From Mesostigma viride (lineage: Eukaryota; Streptophyta; Mesostigmatophyceae; Mesostigmatales; Mesostigmataceae): a stretch of 64,000 nt of DNA. Under the pieces are notes generated by a model. It had not been told where the DNA came from, made no database searches, and saw nothing but the letters and a program-made list of their open reading frames with translations. The stretch's first letter is position 1. Each line of letters opens with the position of its first letter. The translations under genes and the position numbers were made by a program. Positions 23,654-36,137 of the stretch are shown here, in pieces. The stretch spans positions 1,161,410 to 1,225,409 of the forward strand of contig RPFO01000123.1 of assembly GCA_009746045.1 (NCBI GenBank), written 5' to 3'.

Positions 23654-24388
23654 CGCCTGTATATGCTAAGACGACGTCAAAACGACTAAGCCCGTCAAGA
23701 GCTTGCAAATAAGAGCCGTGGGGATGCCTGGATGCCCGACACAGATGGCATAATTAAGGAGCTAGAGCCCAAACCTGGCAGCGTCATGTGGGACAGGGTA
23801 TGCTGAAGGGGTGGGGAAACCGCCGTGCTGCGATAAACAACAGCCGTGCCGCTTGCCCGTGCCAATTTCTCCTGATATAGAAGCTCTGCAAAGCGGTAAT
23901 CCAAATTCATCACGGCTTAGGCATGGATTGCACGCACCCATGACCATCGGCTGGCAACTGTGTACTAGTGCTCTTTGTTGTGCATTTGGGTCAATCCCCA
24001 GTCGCGAAGGCATGCGATATATTTCCGGTGAAGGCATGCGATATATTGTATTCCTCCGGTTCCATTCGGAACAAAGCACAGGTAGCCCGCGCTTGCCACG
24101 TGTGCGATGCTGCTACTTGTTCTCGAGCGGCAATAATTGTGTTGTTTCAGGTTGTCTTCGCGGATCGGGCGTACGGCATCTGGTGGCATCAGGTTACTGA
24201 TGTCCGATGTGAGGTGCCAGCACTTCCGTGTCCTGCCACTGTCTTTGCAATGGATTTGCCATGGAATGAAGTCGAATGTAACAGCGGTCTGCATACCCAC
24301 TCGCATGTTGCGGCCTGAGCTTCCTACCGTAGCTTGACCTTTTTCTTTCAACGTGTACGAATCAACGCCATAACCCTGTATCTCGCAA
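23654..24388. promoter_or_regulatory. Divergent region between sulfotransferase and eIF4G genes
   Basis: No certain exon is seen. The promoters of both neighbours, and possibly a 5' exon of the eIF4G gene, must lie here. GAAGGCATGCGATATAT occurs twice in tandem at about 24006-24046. Confidence 0.4.
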
Positions 24389-27300
24389 ATGCAGGCGATA
24401 GCCGGTCCAATAAACCCGCTGATTCCTCCTGCATTGACCGTTGACGAGAAGAAGCGGCGAATTCGATGGGTGCTGAATAAGATAACTTTCAAGAAATATC
24501 AGCAGAATTCAGGGCACCTGCTTCGAGTCGAGGTCATTATTTGTCGCCTTTCCTCGCCACTTCTTATCGTAACATACCTTTTGATACGACTAGGCGCATT
24601 ATTCACGTAGTTCTTCCTTGTCCTTCGTTGTTAAAATTGGCCTGTTTCCCCATCAGGTGGACACTGTCGAGATCTTGGAAGACCTCGCAACTCAACTTTA
24701 CTTACGGGCCATTGTAGTGCACAGCTTGTCGAGCCTGTACGCCCAGCTTTGCGTGCAATGCGACCGGAAATTACCTTCCTTTGCTGCCGAGGTGCGCTGA
24801 ACACTTCGACTGGTTTGTTTCTTTCGTTTTTGCCAACCTGACTTACAACATTGTTACAACTACGTTTGCTCCCCTGGATGAAACCAGGCATGTGTGTTTT
24901 GGGACTTTTGGGAGAACTACGTAACACTTCAGCATGTCCCCGACCGTGCGTGTGCCCTCATGTGAGAATCAGACCGGCTGGGTCTGATTCTAAAAGATGC
25001 ACCTTGCCACGTGTCACAATCGTATCATTCCTTGCCTCGGCCCGTCCCTACTGGGCGGCCCTGTTTCTCCCCAGCCCTTGGTCAGTGCGGACGCATCGCA
25101 GCGCGGCGCACCCACTTCGTTCCGTACCATCCTGCTGCGACAGTGCGAGGCCGATTTGGCCACGTGGCAGACCGCGGCGGAGGGCAGGGGAGGCGAGGTG
25201 CGCGGGGGCAATGGCTCGGTGAGCACTGAGCAACGTCTTCTGTCTTGCGGACACAGTCTCTTGCCTATTAATCTTTGGACCGGTTTTTGTAATGATGACC
25301 AAGTCCTACCTTGCCAACGCCAGGGGTGTATGGAGAGAGATACGACACCACTTGTGACAGCGTAAAGTAAACAACATCGGACCTGCTATCCTCTTGCGCG
25401 GGGAGCACTTATCGCCATTGCGAGCAGCTGTGGATGGCCACTTGTCACTGTGGGCCACAAGACGGTTGAACGCAATCCCCAGCGCGGCCAGTTAGGCTAG
25501 AAACACACGCCCTGATCAAGCATGCTGTTTCCGGCCCCACCGTCTAGGTCATCTAGTCGCTCCACACGTAAGCCAGCCATAATTTCAATGCACAAGGATA
25601 CACATTTCCATCACCATTCATCTTCATCATCCTGAACGACTCGAAAACGCGGAAAAGATAACGGCAGGCTCGAGCTACCATGGTCCGGATTCTCCCGACT
25701 TCTGGCCTGCGCTGGTTGTCTCTTTGATATAGCAGTAGTACATCTTATACTAGTAGATCATATACTATCTACTAGGTAGTAGATCATACACTTGTAGATC
25801 ATATACCAGACCCCTTGTGCCACCTCCGAGCGAATAGATTTTCGGGTTCTTATTTAGGTTGCCAGTTTAGGTGGGGCGAAAGTCATATTCGAGTGTTGTT
25901 TGCCCCTTATGTGACTTCGGACCCACATCTTGGAGATACGGCGCCGTACGCCCAAGAACGGCACGGCGCAGCAGGGAGAGGCGTGCTGACACCCACTTAC
26001 CTCTTATTCGCCGACTTCATTTCGGTCTACTATTTTATCTGGTTTCCGTCTTTTTAGTACCAACAGTTTAAGTCGTCCGACCAAAATGTGAAGTGAAGGC
26101 GTTAAGTTAGCAGCTCAAGTCGGACGGAGCAAGTGGGGTCTACTCGTAGTACTACTCCTATAGGATCCTCGGTACCAACGGAGTAAATCTACCGTGGTTT
26201 AGGCACTATCAATGGTCACTGTACCCACCAGCATCAGGCACAATCAAGGGTGACTGTACCCACCGGCGGCCGGCCTGTTAGTGCACGCCTCAACCTCATG
26301 ACAGTGACTTAGTGCCCTACAGACGCCCCACCTACTTGCAGACCGACATGGGACCCCACAGTATCGTATCATGTCGGCTGCCTTGGGTGGCCGATGGCCC
26401 TACGCAGGCCAGTGTGAGACGGACATTCCTTGTCAGCCACACGGCCATTCCTTGCTAGCCACACAGCCATCTCTCGCTCCTGTCGTCGCTGTCCTGTGCT
26501 CCCCTGCGCTACCCTGTCAAGGGTGTTCTTTGTGGGATGCTCCGTGACGCGAGTTTGCTACTACTATCACTAGTTATTGCAGTAGTCTAGTAGCTGCAGT
26601 AGTACTAGTAGCTGCAGTAGTACTAGTAGCTGCAGTAGTACTAGTAGCTGCAATAGTACTAGTAGGTGCCGCGACGACTGGGCCTGTTGGAGCTGGGTGC
26701 AAGCAGGGGAGGCAATAGATCGAAAAGACTCGCAGGGTCAAGGGGGTGCACAGGACGGACATGCGGATGTCTCATGGAGGTGAGCTGGTTCCAAAGAGGG
26801 TGTCGTTGGCTGTAGAAACCGCATGTGTCATCACCCCAGGGCCGACTAATGGATGCGACCACACCAGGGGAGATGGGGTGTTTGTGCGGAATCATCCAAC
26901 CGATGGTGTATGGGACAGGATGACACGCGCGCCAGCACCACTACAACAACCTTCGTCGAATTCCAGCGCTGTGCAGCGCCCTCTTCCTTTTAAGCAAGTG
27001 CGCAGGGCCTCTCCAGCTGCCGCATGTGCACCGTCCCATGGCTTGCTGGCACTTGTCACGTCTGACACTGCCATTATGCCTTCACACCAATTGATGCCAC
27101 AGGCTGCTCCCTTGATGGTTTGCGACACCTCCTTGCATTCACCACGGTAGGCCCTGCCACTGCAATTGCAACACGCGGATGCCCCTCCTCTCGCCTCACA
27201 TGCCGATGCCCCACACAGCACGGCACCCCTCCACCTGACGGATGCGCGGATGTTGTGGCACCGAGGAGAGGCGATGCGAGTGCAAAGGGGGATGTTGGCG

Positions 27301-30300
27301 ACGATGCTTTGGGGCTTGCAACCGGCACGGATGGCCCACCCACGGCTCCCTGGGAGCGCCTGGTGGGTTGCGTGAAACTGGTCGCCAACCTCTACAACGT
27401 CGGGTTCTTGGATCATGCAACCGTCGTGCGCCACCTGTCCTCTCTTGCCCATGGACAGGCTGGCTGCACGCCAAGCAGCCACGGCACCGTGGATGGCACT
27501 GCTGCCACCGTCGCCCTCCCTCCCTCGACAAGTGCAAACCTGCAGGGTGGTGGCCAGGGGGGGCATGCGACCGGGGATGAGTCCACTGTCCCGGTTTGCG
27601 ACGCCATCGCTGATCTGACCTCCACGCAGCATGCCGCCACCTTGTCTACTGGCACCGCCACCATGTCTACCAACAACGGCCGCGTGTCTACTGGCGCCGC
27701 CACGTGGCTGCTAGCCACCTTCCTGTGCGAGCTGGAACCATCCATGCAGTATTTGGCAGTGGCGGACTTGGAGGTGGGGATGGAGGCCACCATGTGGTCA
27801 CAACACGCCTATTGCACGTACAGGTTGCACATAGAATTTGCACAGACCAACTGCATGTACAAGCTGCATACGTCGTGTCTGGGGTGCGTAGTGTAGTGTG
27901 TCCACCACATGCTGTTGCGGCGGTGTCGAACGATATGTCCAAACAATGTCATATTGCAACCATAACTTGATGCCTTCATGCAAACAGCTGACTTGAAATG
28001 GCTCCCTGCTGAGTTCCCCCTCTAACCCCTCCCCTGCCAATCACTGCAATGCAGGCAAAGACATGGCACGTAATTAGTGTCCCAAACGCTGCTACTCCAA
28101 AATGCCAATAATGTGACTGCTGCTGCGCTGCCAACATCAATCGGACAACCAAATGAAATTTCTGGAATGACATGTCTGTATGCCTTTTGTTTCATACTTG
28201 TCGTCCCCAGTTTCTTTCTGTTTCTTCCCCCCTTGGCACTCTATGCCCTTACCCATGCCATGCATAGCGATGTCCCAGCATGTGTTCCTCCGTCCATAAC
28301 GCAAGATAGGCTGTTCCATAGCTGCAGGACATGTCAGATGCCGTTTGCGACCTGGTGCTTTAGGTCTGACGTTGCCCTATTTTGCTCTGCCCGGCCATGT
28401 AGCTGACCGCCGTGTTTGGTTTATTCAAGAAGACTCTGTTTCGTGTTTGGGCTGTGACCGTCACCACGCAACCAAGTAGGGTGGGTGAAAGGCACACACC
28501 TTGTGCAGCGTTCACCAGTGCTGGGACACAAAACAAGGGCTTTGGCACATGATCATGCTGGCAAATGACCCATGCATCCCCTCATGCAAGCACGCACAAC
28601 ACAATGTGTTTCTGCCCCTGTGCCTTGCACTGCCCACATGTGCCATGGGTCGGTTGGAGGTGGATGGGGTGGGGTTACGGGCTGGGTTGGCTCTACCTGC
28701 GGCTGGCCGGACCTGTGCAAACTGCGGGTGCAAAGGACAGCCCCTATTTGCCCGTGTCGACCAGCTCTTGCGGACGCCAGCGTTACCGACGCATGTGAGG
28801 GGCAGGCTGCGTGACTGCTCGGCGCTTGGTGACAAGTGGCGGCATGCCAGAGCGACGAGTAAGAAAATGGCGAGGCTTGGAACTGTCAAATGGTGGCGAG
28901 TGTTTCTGGCTCACATGATCTGCCTGTGTTTTGCTTGTGTGGGTGCCTGCATCCTTATCCGCGTTGCTGTTTGTGTTCATGTGTGTGTTGGTGTTTGTGC
29001 CATTGTGTCTGTTGGTGTTAGAGTTGCCGGTTGTGTGGAGGCTGGGGTTGATTACATGATCATTGGCCGTGCTGGTGGCTCTTCTCCATCTGCCCGCCCT
29101 CATGCCCCTGCCCCCATGCCCCTGCACACCCTTATGTCCCTGCTCCTCTGCTTCCCCATGCTCCTCACTCTACCTGCTCATGCCCGCATCCTGCCTCCGC
29201 ATCGTGCATGTTTGCTTTGGTGCCATCGTGCATGTTTGCTTCGTTACCATCGTGCATGTTTGCTTGGGCGCCACCGTGCATGTTTGCTTCGGTGCCATCG
29301 TGCATGTTTGCTTCGGTGCCATCTTGCGTGTTTGCTTCGGCGCCATCGTGCATGTTTGCTTCGGCGCCATCGTACATGTTTGCTTCGGTGTCATCATGCA
29401 TGTTTGCTTCGGCGCCACCGTGCATGTTTGCTTCGGTGCCATCGTGCATGTTTGCTTCGGCGCCATCGTGCCTGTTTGCTTCGGTGCCATCGTGCATGTT
29501 TGCTTGGGCGCCATCGTGCATGTTTGCTTCGGTGCCATCGTGCATGTTTGCTTCGTTACCATCGTGCATGGTTGCTTCGGCGCCATCGTGCATGTTTGCT
29601 TCGGCGCCATCGTGCATGTTTGCTTCGGCGCCATTGTACATGCTTGCTTCAGTGCCATCATGCATGTTTGCTTCGGTGCCATCGTGCATGTTTGCTTCGG
29701 CGCCATGGTGCATGTTTGCTTCGGCGCCATCGTGCATGTTTGCTTCGGCGCCATCGTGCCTGTTTGCTTCGGTGCCATCGTGCATGTTTGCTTCGGCGCC
29801 ATCGTGCATGTTTGCTTCGGTGCCATCGTGCATGTTTGCTTCGTTACCATCGTGCATGTTTGCTTCGGCGCCATCGTGCATGTTTGCTTCGGTGCCATCG
29901 TGCATGTTTGCTTCGGCGCCATGGTGCATGTTTGCTTCGGCGCCATCGTGCATGTTTGCTTCGGCGCCATCGTGCCTGTTTGCTTCGGTGCCATCGTGCA
30001 TGTTTGCTTGGGCGCCATCGTGCATGTTTGCTTCGGTGCCATCGTGCATGTTTGCTTCGTTACCATCATGCATGGTTGCTTCGGCGCCATCGTGCATGTT
30101 TGCTTCGGCGCCATGGTGCATGTTTGCTTCGGCACCATCGTGCATGTTTGCTTCGGCGCCATCGTGCCTGTTTGCTTCGGTGCCATCGTGCATGTTTGCT
30201 TCGGTGCCATCGTGCATGTTTGCTTCGGTGCCATCGTGCATGTTTGCTTGGGTGCCATCGTGCATGTTTGCTTTTATTTTGGCTTGCAGCCAGCCGCAGG

Positions 30301-32947
30301 CCCCCCGCTTTCATTTGCTACCTTCTTATGCTTTCCCTCGGCTTGTGTTGCCCACACGGTCTCCCACGCAATTTCCACTGGCGTCGGCGCTGGAAACCGC
30401 AACTGTGCCTGGCAACCCTCAAACCGCAACCGGCACCGCACACATGGCTCACAGAGGACATCGCTGGCCTCCAGTTTGAGCGCCGAGTCGTCTGCATTGC
30501 CCGCAGTTACCATAGGTGGGGTGCCCGGGCCGCCCATGACATTATTTCATCAAATTTGCAGAGTTTTTTAACTGCACGCAGGGGTGTAGGGAGGCGTCTT
30601 GTTACAACATCTGATGATTTTGATAATGGTGTGTTATCTGCAAACATCCCATGATGGCTAGACCTGTTCCAAGGTAGACGTTGTGGGCCCATCGCTGGGG
30701 TGTCGTATTGCCCCGCTGGCTCCTGCACCTGCCAGGTGTCGCATCAGGAGGGAAGTGTGGCGGGTCCACCTTCAAGGTATCCGCTCATCGCAGGGAGGAA
30801 GGTAACTGGGGAAGGGTAACAGGGAGCACTCCTCCATAGGCCTGCCAGGGCTGACTTCATGGGCGTGGAGATGCCCAAGGTTTCCCTTAGAGGTTCGTCC
30901 CCCTTGGAGTGTGCTACAGTATATGTGTAGCTTCTGTGTAGCACTCTCTCCTGGTTCGTCATCCTTTCCCTCACATCCTCCTCTGCCTCTGCCCACCTTC
31001 TGTGGTGGAAAACAAAGGGCCGCTAATCTGCTGTGGTGGAAAGCAAAGAGCCGCCAATCTGCTGTGGTGGAAACAAAGGGCCGCTAATCGGCTGTGGTGG
31101 AAACAAAGGACCCGGATCTTTCCCCGTCAACTGTGCGCTGTTCACCCAGCAAGACTCTGACCGCGGCGATGGCCTTGCTGAACCACTCACCGACACTGGC
31201 ACCGGATCGGGTCACGCAGGACCAAGGACTTGAGTGATGCATCGGCCATGGTCCGCGAGCTGGGCCCGCTGTCTCCCTCACAGGCGCAGGCCACGGTGGG
31301 GACGTGGCTGGTGAGCAGCCTCATGAAGCCGGCACGGATCACTGGCCTTGGCACGCGGAGCATCACCGACGCGCTGCTGAAGGAGTGGATGGCGGGGGGT
31401 GCCCTGGACGTGATGGCGGAGGGGGACATGGAGCGCCGCATGCTGGTGCTTCTGCTGGCGCACCTGACAAGGGCAGAGGGGGCGTTGCTGCCTGCTCTGT
31501 CTGCCGAGGATATCTACAAGGGGTGAGCGGTCACGCAGGGTAGTCTAATGGGGGCTTGGCAATGACAGAAGTGACCAGTATCTCCTACAGTGGCAACGAG
31601 CAGGTTGAGGGTACCGGCATGGGGCATGTTGGCCATTTGCTGCCGGTCTGGCATTTGTCTTGCTTTTCGATGCCCTCGCTGATGTCATGGTTGCATGGGA
31701 TGACATGTTGATGTCCCTCCGCTGCCATTGTCGATTGCAAATACCCCTCTGCTGCCCTTGGCCACTTCAGCGTTGTGGTTTGTCACCCTGCTTGGTTCCC
31801 GCGTGCCAGCCATGCTCACTGTTTCTGATTTGATGTTCTGATTATTACTTTGTAAGGTGAGTAGGATACTTTGTAAGCCCTTGCGGATGCTTTGGCTCAG
31901 TGATTACGGTTTTCCTTGAGAATAGGGTTACCATGTTCGCACACAGGGTATGGGGCACCCTGGCGTGCACGACCCTTGCTAGGGTATGGGCACCCTAGCG
32001 TGCACGACCCTTGCTAGGGTATGGGCACCCTAGCATGCGCAACCTTGCTCCTGTGCACGTTGCGCAACCTTGCTCCTGTGCACGTTGCGCAACCTTGCTC
32101 CTGTGCACGTTCCGCGACAAGCTCTGCATCTCCCTCATCATTTGCGTCTCGCCCGCGCATGATAGTGTTCACAACTGGTATTGTTGCCTTTCTGCCTCTA
32201 GTTGATTGGATCTAAAGATCTTATAATTGGCGTGTGGGTGTCGTATGGCGAATATTGATCATTCTCGTTTATGGGTGATGTATGGCAACCTGCATGTGCG
32301 GGAATGTTGGCTCCGCAACACCTGTCGAATGCAGGGTTTCCCATGCCATCCGCCAGCTGCCTGACCTGGCGCTGGATGTGCCCCTGTGCCCTCAGCTTCT
32401 GGGGGCCATGATGGGACATCTCCTAATGATGCGGGTACTTACCCCGGAGCAAGCCCTCCAGTCTGTCGAGAGTGCTGTAAGTGTGGGTGAGGGCTGCAGC
32501 GTTCTTGTTGGCTGCCAGTGCCACGATGATCCAAAGTCTGGGGATGCATGTGTCGACTGTACAGTGGCATTAATGGATATTGGTGAGCAGGGACTTGTTG
32601 CAGTCGGGCATGCGTTCAAAGCCATTCAAGAAGAGGAAGGAGACGACGCGTTGATCCGCCTGTTTGATACAACAGACACGTATGTCGGGGAAGAATTGGC
32701 CACTGGTAGGATTTCCAAGGAAGGCACACCGCGAGTGCTGCCTGAAGTTAACGGGTCACCCAATGAGGTAGTGTCTGAAAACTTGCAAAGTAGTCCTTGG
32801 TTAGCAGTCTGTACGGCGCTGGTGGCAGCTGTGCACAAGACTGGGAGTCACGAAGGTTTGATGGTAGGTGCTTTACAGTCCATGCCTCATGGCTTAAGGG
32901 GCTTTTTGGACACAAAATGCGGGGAATTAATGCAGCTAACAATTTAG
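24389..32947 (+). CDS. eIF4G-family translation initiation factor (MIF4G + MA3), multi-exon
   Basis: This is a scaffold that joins eIF4A, eIF3 and the mRNA cap complex in the cytoplasm. Supported exons are 24389-24532, 24657-24791, 25075-25197, about 27219-27773, about 28741-28858, 31220-31522 and 32335-32947. The first carries RRIRWVLNKITFKKY and the second VDTVEILEDLATQLYLRAIV. The third has SFRTILLRQCEADL, the MIF4G 'FRKLLLNRCQ' block. Then come RLVGCVKLVANLYNVGFL and FARVDQLLRTPALPTHVRGR. The last two exons form an MA3 domain (DLSDASAMVRELGPLS; LALDVPLCPQLLGAMMGHLL) and end at TAG 32945. Phases across 28858 and 31220 disagree, so a linker exon is missing from my model. ATG 24389 may be the start, or its CAG may be an acceptor for an upstream exon. 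No eIF4E-binding motif was seen. Family very likely; iso-form class open. Confidence 0.82.
25512..25745 (+). mobile_element. Dispersed repeat fragment in the eIF4G intron
   Basis: About 230 bp, beginning GCATGCTGTTTCCGGCCCCA, recurs at 46080-46315 in the same orientation. Part of it (GACAACCAGCGCAGGCCAGA onward) recurs inverted at 44823-44927. There is no coding potential. It is probably a fragment of the local LINE family or an unrelated non-autonomous element. Confidence 0.75.
26577..26665. repeat. 18-bp minisatellite (AGTAGCTGCAGTAGTACT) in the eIF4G intron
   Basis: About five copies occur. The rest of 25198-27218 holds no recognised exon. A short 31-bp duplication lies at about 26202-26262. 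Confidence 0.8.
29206..30271. repeat. 24-bp minisatellite, about 44 copies, in the eIF4G gene
   Basis: The unit GTGCCATCGTGCATGTTTGC plus TTCG repeats with small variants (GGCGCC, GTTACC, CCTG). The unit has no stop and is a multiple of three, so several frames on both strands stay open for over 1 kb (8-aa repeats such as MHDGTEAN). It lies between the last MIF4G exon and the first MA3 exon, where the splice phases show an intron plus one missing linker exon. I treat it as intronic. Confidence 0.9.
31001..31107. repeat. 31-bp tandem repeat, three to four copies
   Basis: The CTGTGGTGGAAACAAAGGGC-type unit repeats just upstream of the first MA3 exon (31220), in the eIF4G intron. Confidence 0.8.
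31946..32111. repeat. Two adjacent minisatellites (about 34 bp x3 and 25 bp x3) in the last eIF4G intron
   Basis: The units contain GGTATGGGCACCCTAGCGTG and GCGCAACCTTGCTCCTGTGC. They lie between the two MA3 exons. Confidence 0.8.
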
Positions 32948-33189
32948 AGATTTGAATAACGTACAAACCCCCATAGCTGGTGTGCACTCTCAACTGGTCA
33001 TGTAAGTTGTCTTGACCATGTAAGTGTTGCAATGGATCTCGGCCACGTCTCTAGCCGGCAGGTGTGCTAGCTAGGCATGGCAGGCCGGTACCTAGTGTAT
33101 GCTCAGACTAGCTCAAGCTTGACAACGTATGCTATGCAGCTGCGGGTGCATCATGGATGCAAGCACACATGTGCCCAGCAATTCCTTTG

Positions 33190-33445
33190 CACCCATTAAT
33201 CAATCAATTAATGAATTAAGTAACATTATTTCCGCTGGCAGCATGTGTAACACATATCCCTGACAAGGGGCATACATTCTGAGCTGCAACCTGCAGGTGG
33301 GGGATGCAAACCGCCACCTACTTGTGCACCTGCACCACCATGATGTATCATAGGCCTAACATTAATTAATTAATTAATTAATTAATTAATTAATTAATTA
33401 ATTAATTAATTAATTAGACTCGTGCTCCCGTTGGGGAGTCACGGA
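33190..33445. mobile_element. Solo retroelement 3' ends: AT-tail, hairpin and UTR remnants
   Basis: 33190-33350 matches the 3' UTR of ORF1-like copy A (17.53-17.67 kb). 33361-33417 is an (ATTA)n tail, followed by the hairpin CGTGCTCCCGTTGGGGAGTC at 33421. The arrangement is the same as at 45960-46006. Confidence 0.7.
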
Positions 33446-33479
33446 GGCCTAACATTGGGTGGAAGATGATTATTGTCAT

Positions 33480-34600
33480 TGTGGCAGGCAATGTCTAGGG
33501 TATGGCATCCTTGTTCCGAATCCCCCTCCCCCTTGCTGTCATCCGCCACCTGTATGAAGGGTCCACCTCGGTGTGCACTTCCTACGGGTCCACACCACCA
33601 TGCCCTTTACAGAAGGGTGTGTGGCAGGTGCTCTCGCCATACCTGTTCATTATTGTGGTCGAATATGTAATGATTCAGGCGCGCCAGCGGTTTGCTCGCA
33701 TTGTGGGTAGGGAACCAGGGGTGAACCTGTCGCCAACAATTTCTGGCATGGCGGGGCGGACACGGAGATTCGTCTAGCGGAAATCAGATATGCAGACGAC
33801 ACCGCCCTCTTCGAGGACAGTGAGCACGTGCAGACGTGGCTTGACTGCCTCGCAATCGAGGCCCGAGTGGCGGGGCTGGAGGTCAGCAAGCATACCGAGG
33901 CCCTGGAGGTAAGGCTCACTCAGCCACCGCCCGACCTCTTTCTCCTTGATGGCTCTCGAGTCCAGTATCGGGACCACGTCAAGTTGCTGGATAGCTTACT
34001 CCCCAGCTGCGAGGCCAACGTGGACCACCGTATCTCCCTCGCCTGGCACGCTTTACGCCAATACAGGGCCCTGTGGCGCAAGCCCTTGGGCAAGCTAGAG
34101 AAACAGGACCTGTTTAAGGTCCTGGTCCTCCCTGTTCTTGCGTACGGGGACGAGACGTGGACCCTCACAGCCGACCTTGCCAAAATGCTGGACGGCGCGG
34201 TCACGGTACCAACATGCTGCGGTCAATTGTCCGTGTGGGATACGCTGCTCATGTCCGCAAGGCCGGAGGACTTGTACCTAGGCATGCCACTTATCGCCAG
34301 CACCATCAAGCAGCGGCGCCTGCAGCTACTAGTAGGGCACTTGCTCGCACCAACCAGGTACGTAGGTCTACACTTCACGTGCATGCATGGCCCCTCCGCT
34401 GGGCTGCGCCCCGCTCGCAGCCGGGCAGGCACCTCCTCACGTGGGTGCCGGGCCCAGCCAGGCTAGATGCCGCAAGGCCGGCGTGCAACTTCAAAGAGCA
34501 GCTCGTAGAGGACATGGGGGGCTTAGGCCTCTCCGTGACTTGGAAAAAGATGATGGACAAGGCCAAGTGGGCTCAGGTCATATCTGGGCGTAAATACTTT
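33480..34600 (+). mobile_element. LINE reverse-transcriptase fragment with YADD motif
   Basis: 33502-33777 reads a KGVWQVLSPYLFIIVVEYV block (family: GVRQGCPLSPxLF). After a frameshift near 33770 comes the catalytic core IRYADDTALFED, then WLDCLAIEARVAGLEVSKH and LPVLAYGDETWTL, followed by further breaks. It matches the minus-strand copy at 45105-45765 closely. The 34480-34600 segment recurs inverted at 42430-42520. It is inactive, frameshifted and without an endonuclease domain in view. The block order is that of non-LTR retrotransposons. Confidence 0.85.
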
Positions 34601-35657
34601 TCTTATGAACATTGCATCGTGATCTCACCTCTGCAATCCATCATGTTCTCAATAATGTTCAAGTCACATGCTCAGCTGACTATGCCGTACCATAACGTGA
34701 GACAACCATAGCTGCCGAGATCAATGGTTGCGCCATGCCATATCGAAGGATTTAACAAGGGAGCTGCACAAAGCTGGCAGCCGGGGCTATCAGAATCCAG
34801 CAGCATGCACGATTGCTAGCCAGGTCAAGTTTTTTCCTCCATCCCATGATCTCCAACCTTACACTTGTGCGCACCCATAGACATCTCATGCATTCGGCCC
34901 TTGGCTAGCGGAAAGGTGATGAGGACGCACGGCAATGTAGCACAATTTTGATGCACAAATCGCTGAATCGCATTCGTTACTGGAAATAGGGATGTCGACA
35001 AGCTATCTAGTGCATGGGCCAACTAGCAGAGGCGAAACCATGCATGCAGTCGGCCTAGTTCATACGGACGTGCATGTGGACATTCGTGATAGGAAGGATG
35101 GAAACTTGCTCAGGCTGTACAGGCAACTACGGAATTCTGAGCAGAAGCTATCATGCAATAATAGGCAACGAGACACATACACTAGTGCACAACACAAGCC
35201 TAGGCCTACTAAGGCCTCCGCTTGATCAGAGTCGCCAGGATTGTAAAAAGCCACACATTCAAAATATATCAAGCTCCGTAGTTTCTCCCTAGAAACAGCA
35301 GATGCATTTTGTTCACATGCACTTCACACTTTATTAGCATCAGCCGTCATTTTACATAACGACCCAATTCTTTAGAGCACTTGAACCGGCAGTTCTTGTC
35401 CGATGATGCGCCCTGATTTATTCTGGACAATGTGGATGTCCAAGCATGACGCCTTCTGGCAATTGACGACGGCGGGCTTACGTGTTACTCGTTGCACTCC
35501 GAGGTTCCACCCGAGACCATGTAGAGGTATCGCCGGCGGGTGCTGCATGGCCGGTTTAACAAGCCGCGCCTGCCCCGGCATCGACGGCACCAACGAGTTC
35601 TGACCCTCCGAACAGGCAGGCGGCGAAACCAACGAACATAGGTCATCCATGCGCAAC
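34601..35657. other. No gene recognised
   Basis: Unique-looking intergenic DNA between the LINE fragment and TOM6. It should include the 3' UTR of TOM6 on the minus strand. No exon or RNA gene was seen. Confidence 0.5.
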
Positions 35658-35813
35658 TTAGGACGCCTGTGTATTTTTGATGCTGTTGGGATCAATTATT
35701 TGAAGAACATAAGGAGCCACCCGGACCAGCGCAATAAACGACCCCAAGTATCCCAGGTGCTTTGCAAGCCTCACAAGGGCCTCCTTCTCACTGGGGCGCT
35801 TTGCGAAAAACAT
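35658..35813 (-). CDS. TOM6: TOM6, small subunit of the mitochondrial outer-membrane import pore
   Basis: The product is a 51-aa single-pass protein that stabilises the TOM40 import complex. The chain starts MFFAKRPSEKEALVRLAKHL. A hydrophobic segment, GYLGSFIALVRVAPYVLQII, spans residues 21-40, followed by a short polar tail to TAA. The N-terminal M-F-x(n)-KP/RPxxxEAL block and the VRVAPYVL segment match plant TOM6 (about 54 aa), from memory of that family. The open frame extends upstream to 36050, but the family length and match begin at ATG 35813, so I chose that start. It is a single exon. It stands alone between mobile-element remnants, with the RWP-RK gene divergent beyond 38 kb. The homology rests on one short protein, but both conserved blocks are present. 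Confidence 0.82.
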   Translation of the reverse strand: MFFAKRPSEKEALVRLAKHLGYLGSFIALVRVAPYVLQIIDPNSIKNTQAS

Positions 35814-36137
35814 CGCGACGCCTTCGTTCGGACAAACGTCGGTGAAAAGATGGCACGAGGACGAAGGTGTCCGGGAGCTTCGAATTGGAAGCGTGGGCCG
35901 GAAGGCTACAGCTGTAGTGGGCAGTGGGCATGCGCACGCGAAAACGAGGCATGCGCGCGCTGTTTCATGGTTTACAAGATGTATGTGTAAGCGCCGGGCG
36001 ATGCCGTTAGGAAATTCATTGATGCTGTCGCCTATCGCACATAGCTGCACATAGGCATGTCAACCTGATCATTGATGTCGCGGACCCACTGTAGGCTGCC
36101 GACTGTAACAGAGACACAGAGACAACACAGCCCCTGC

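Noticed and set aside
29063-30571. Very long open frames on both strands (up to 500 aa) with 8-aa repeats
   Set aside because: They arise from a stop-free 24-bp minisatellite. Being open in several frames at once is the mark of the repeat, not of coding.
35814-36050. Longer start for TOM6 (130 aa)
   Set aside because: Family members are about 54 aa, and similarity begins at ATG 35813. The extension shows no mitochondrial or conserved features.
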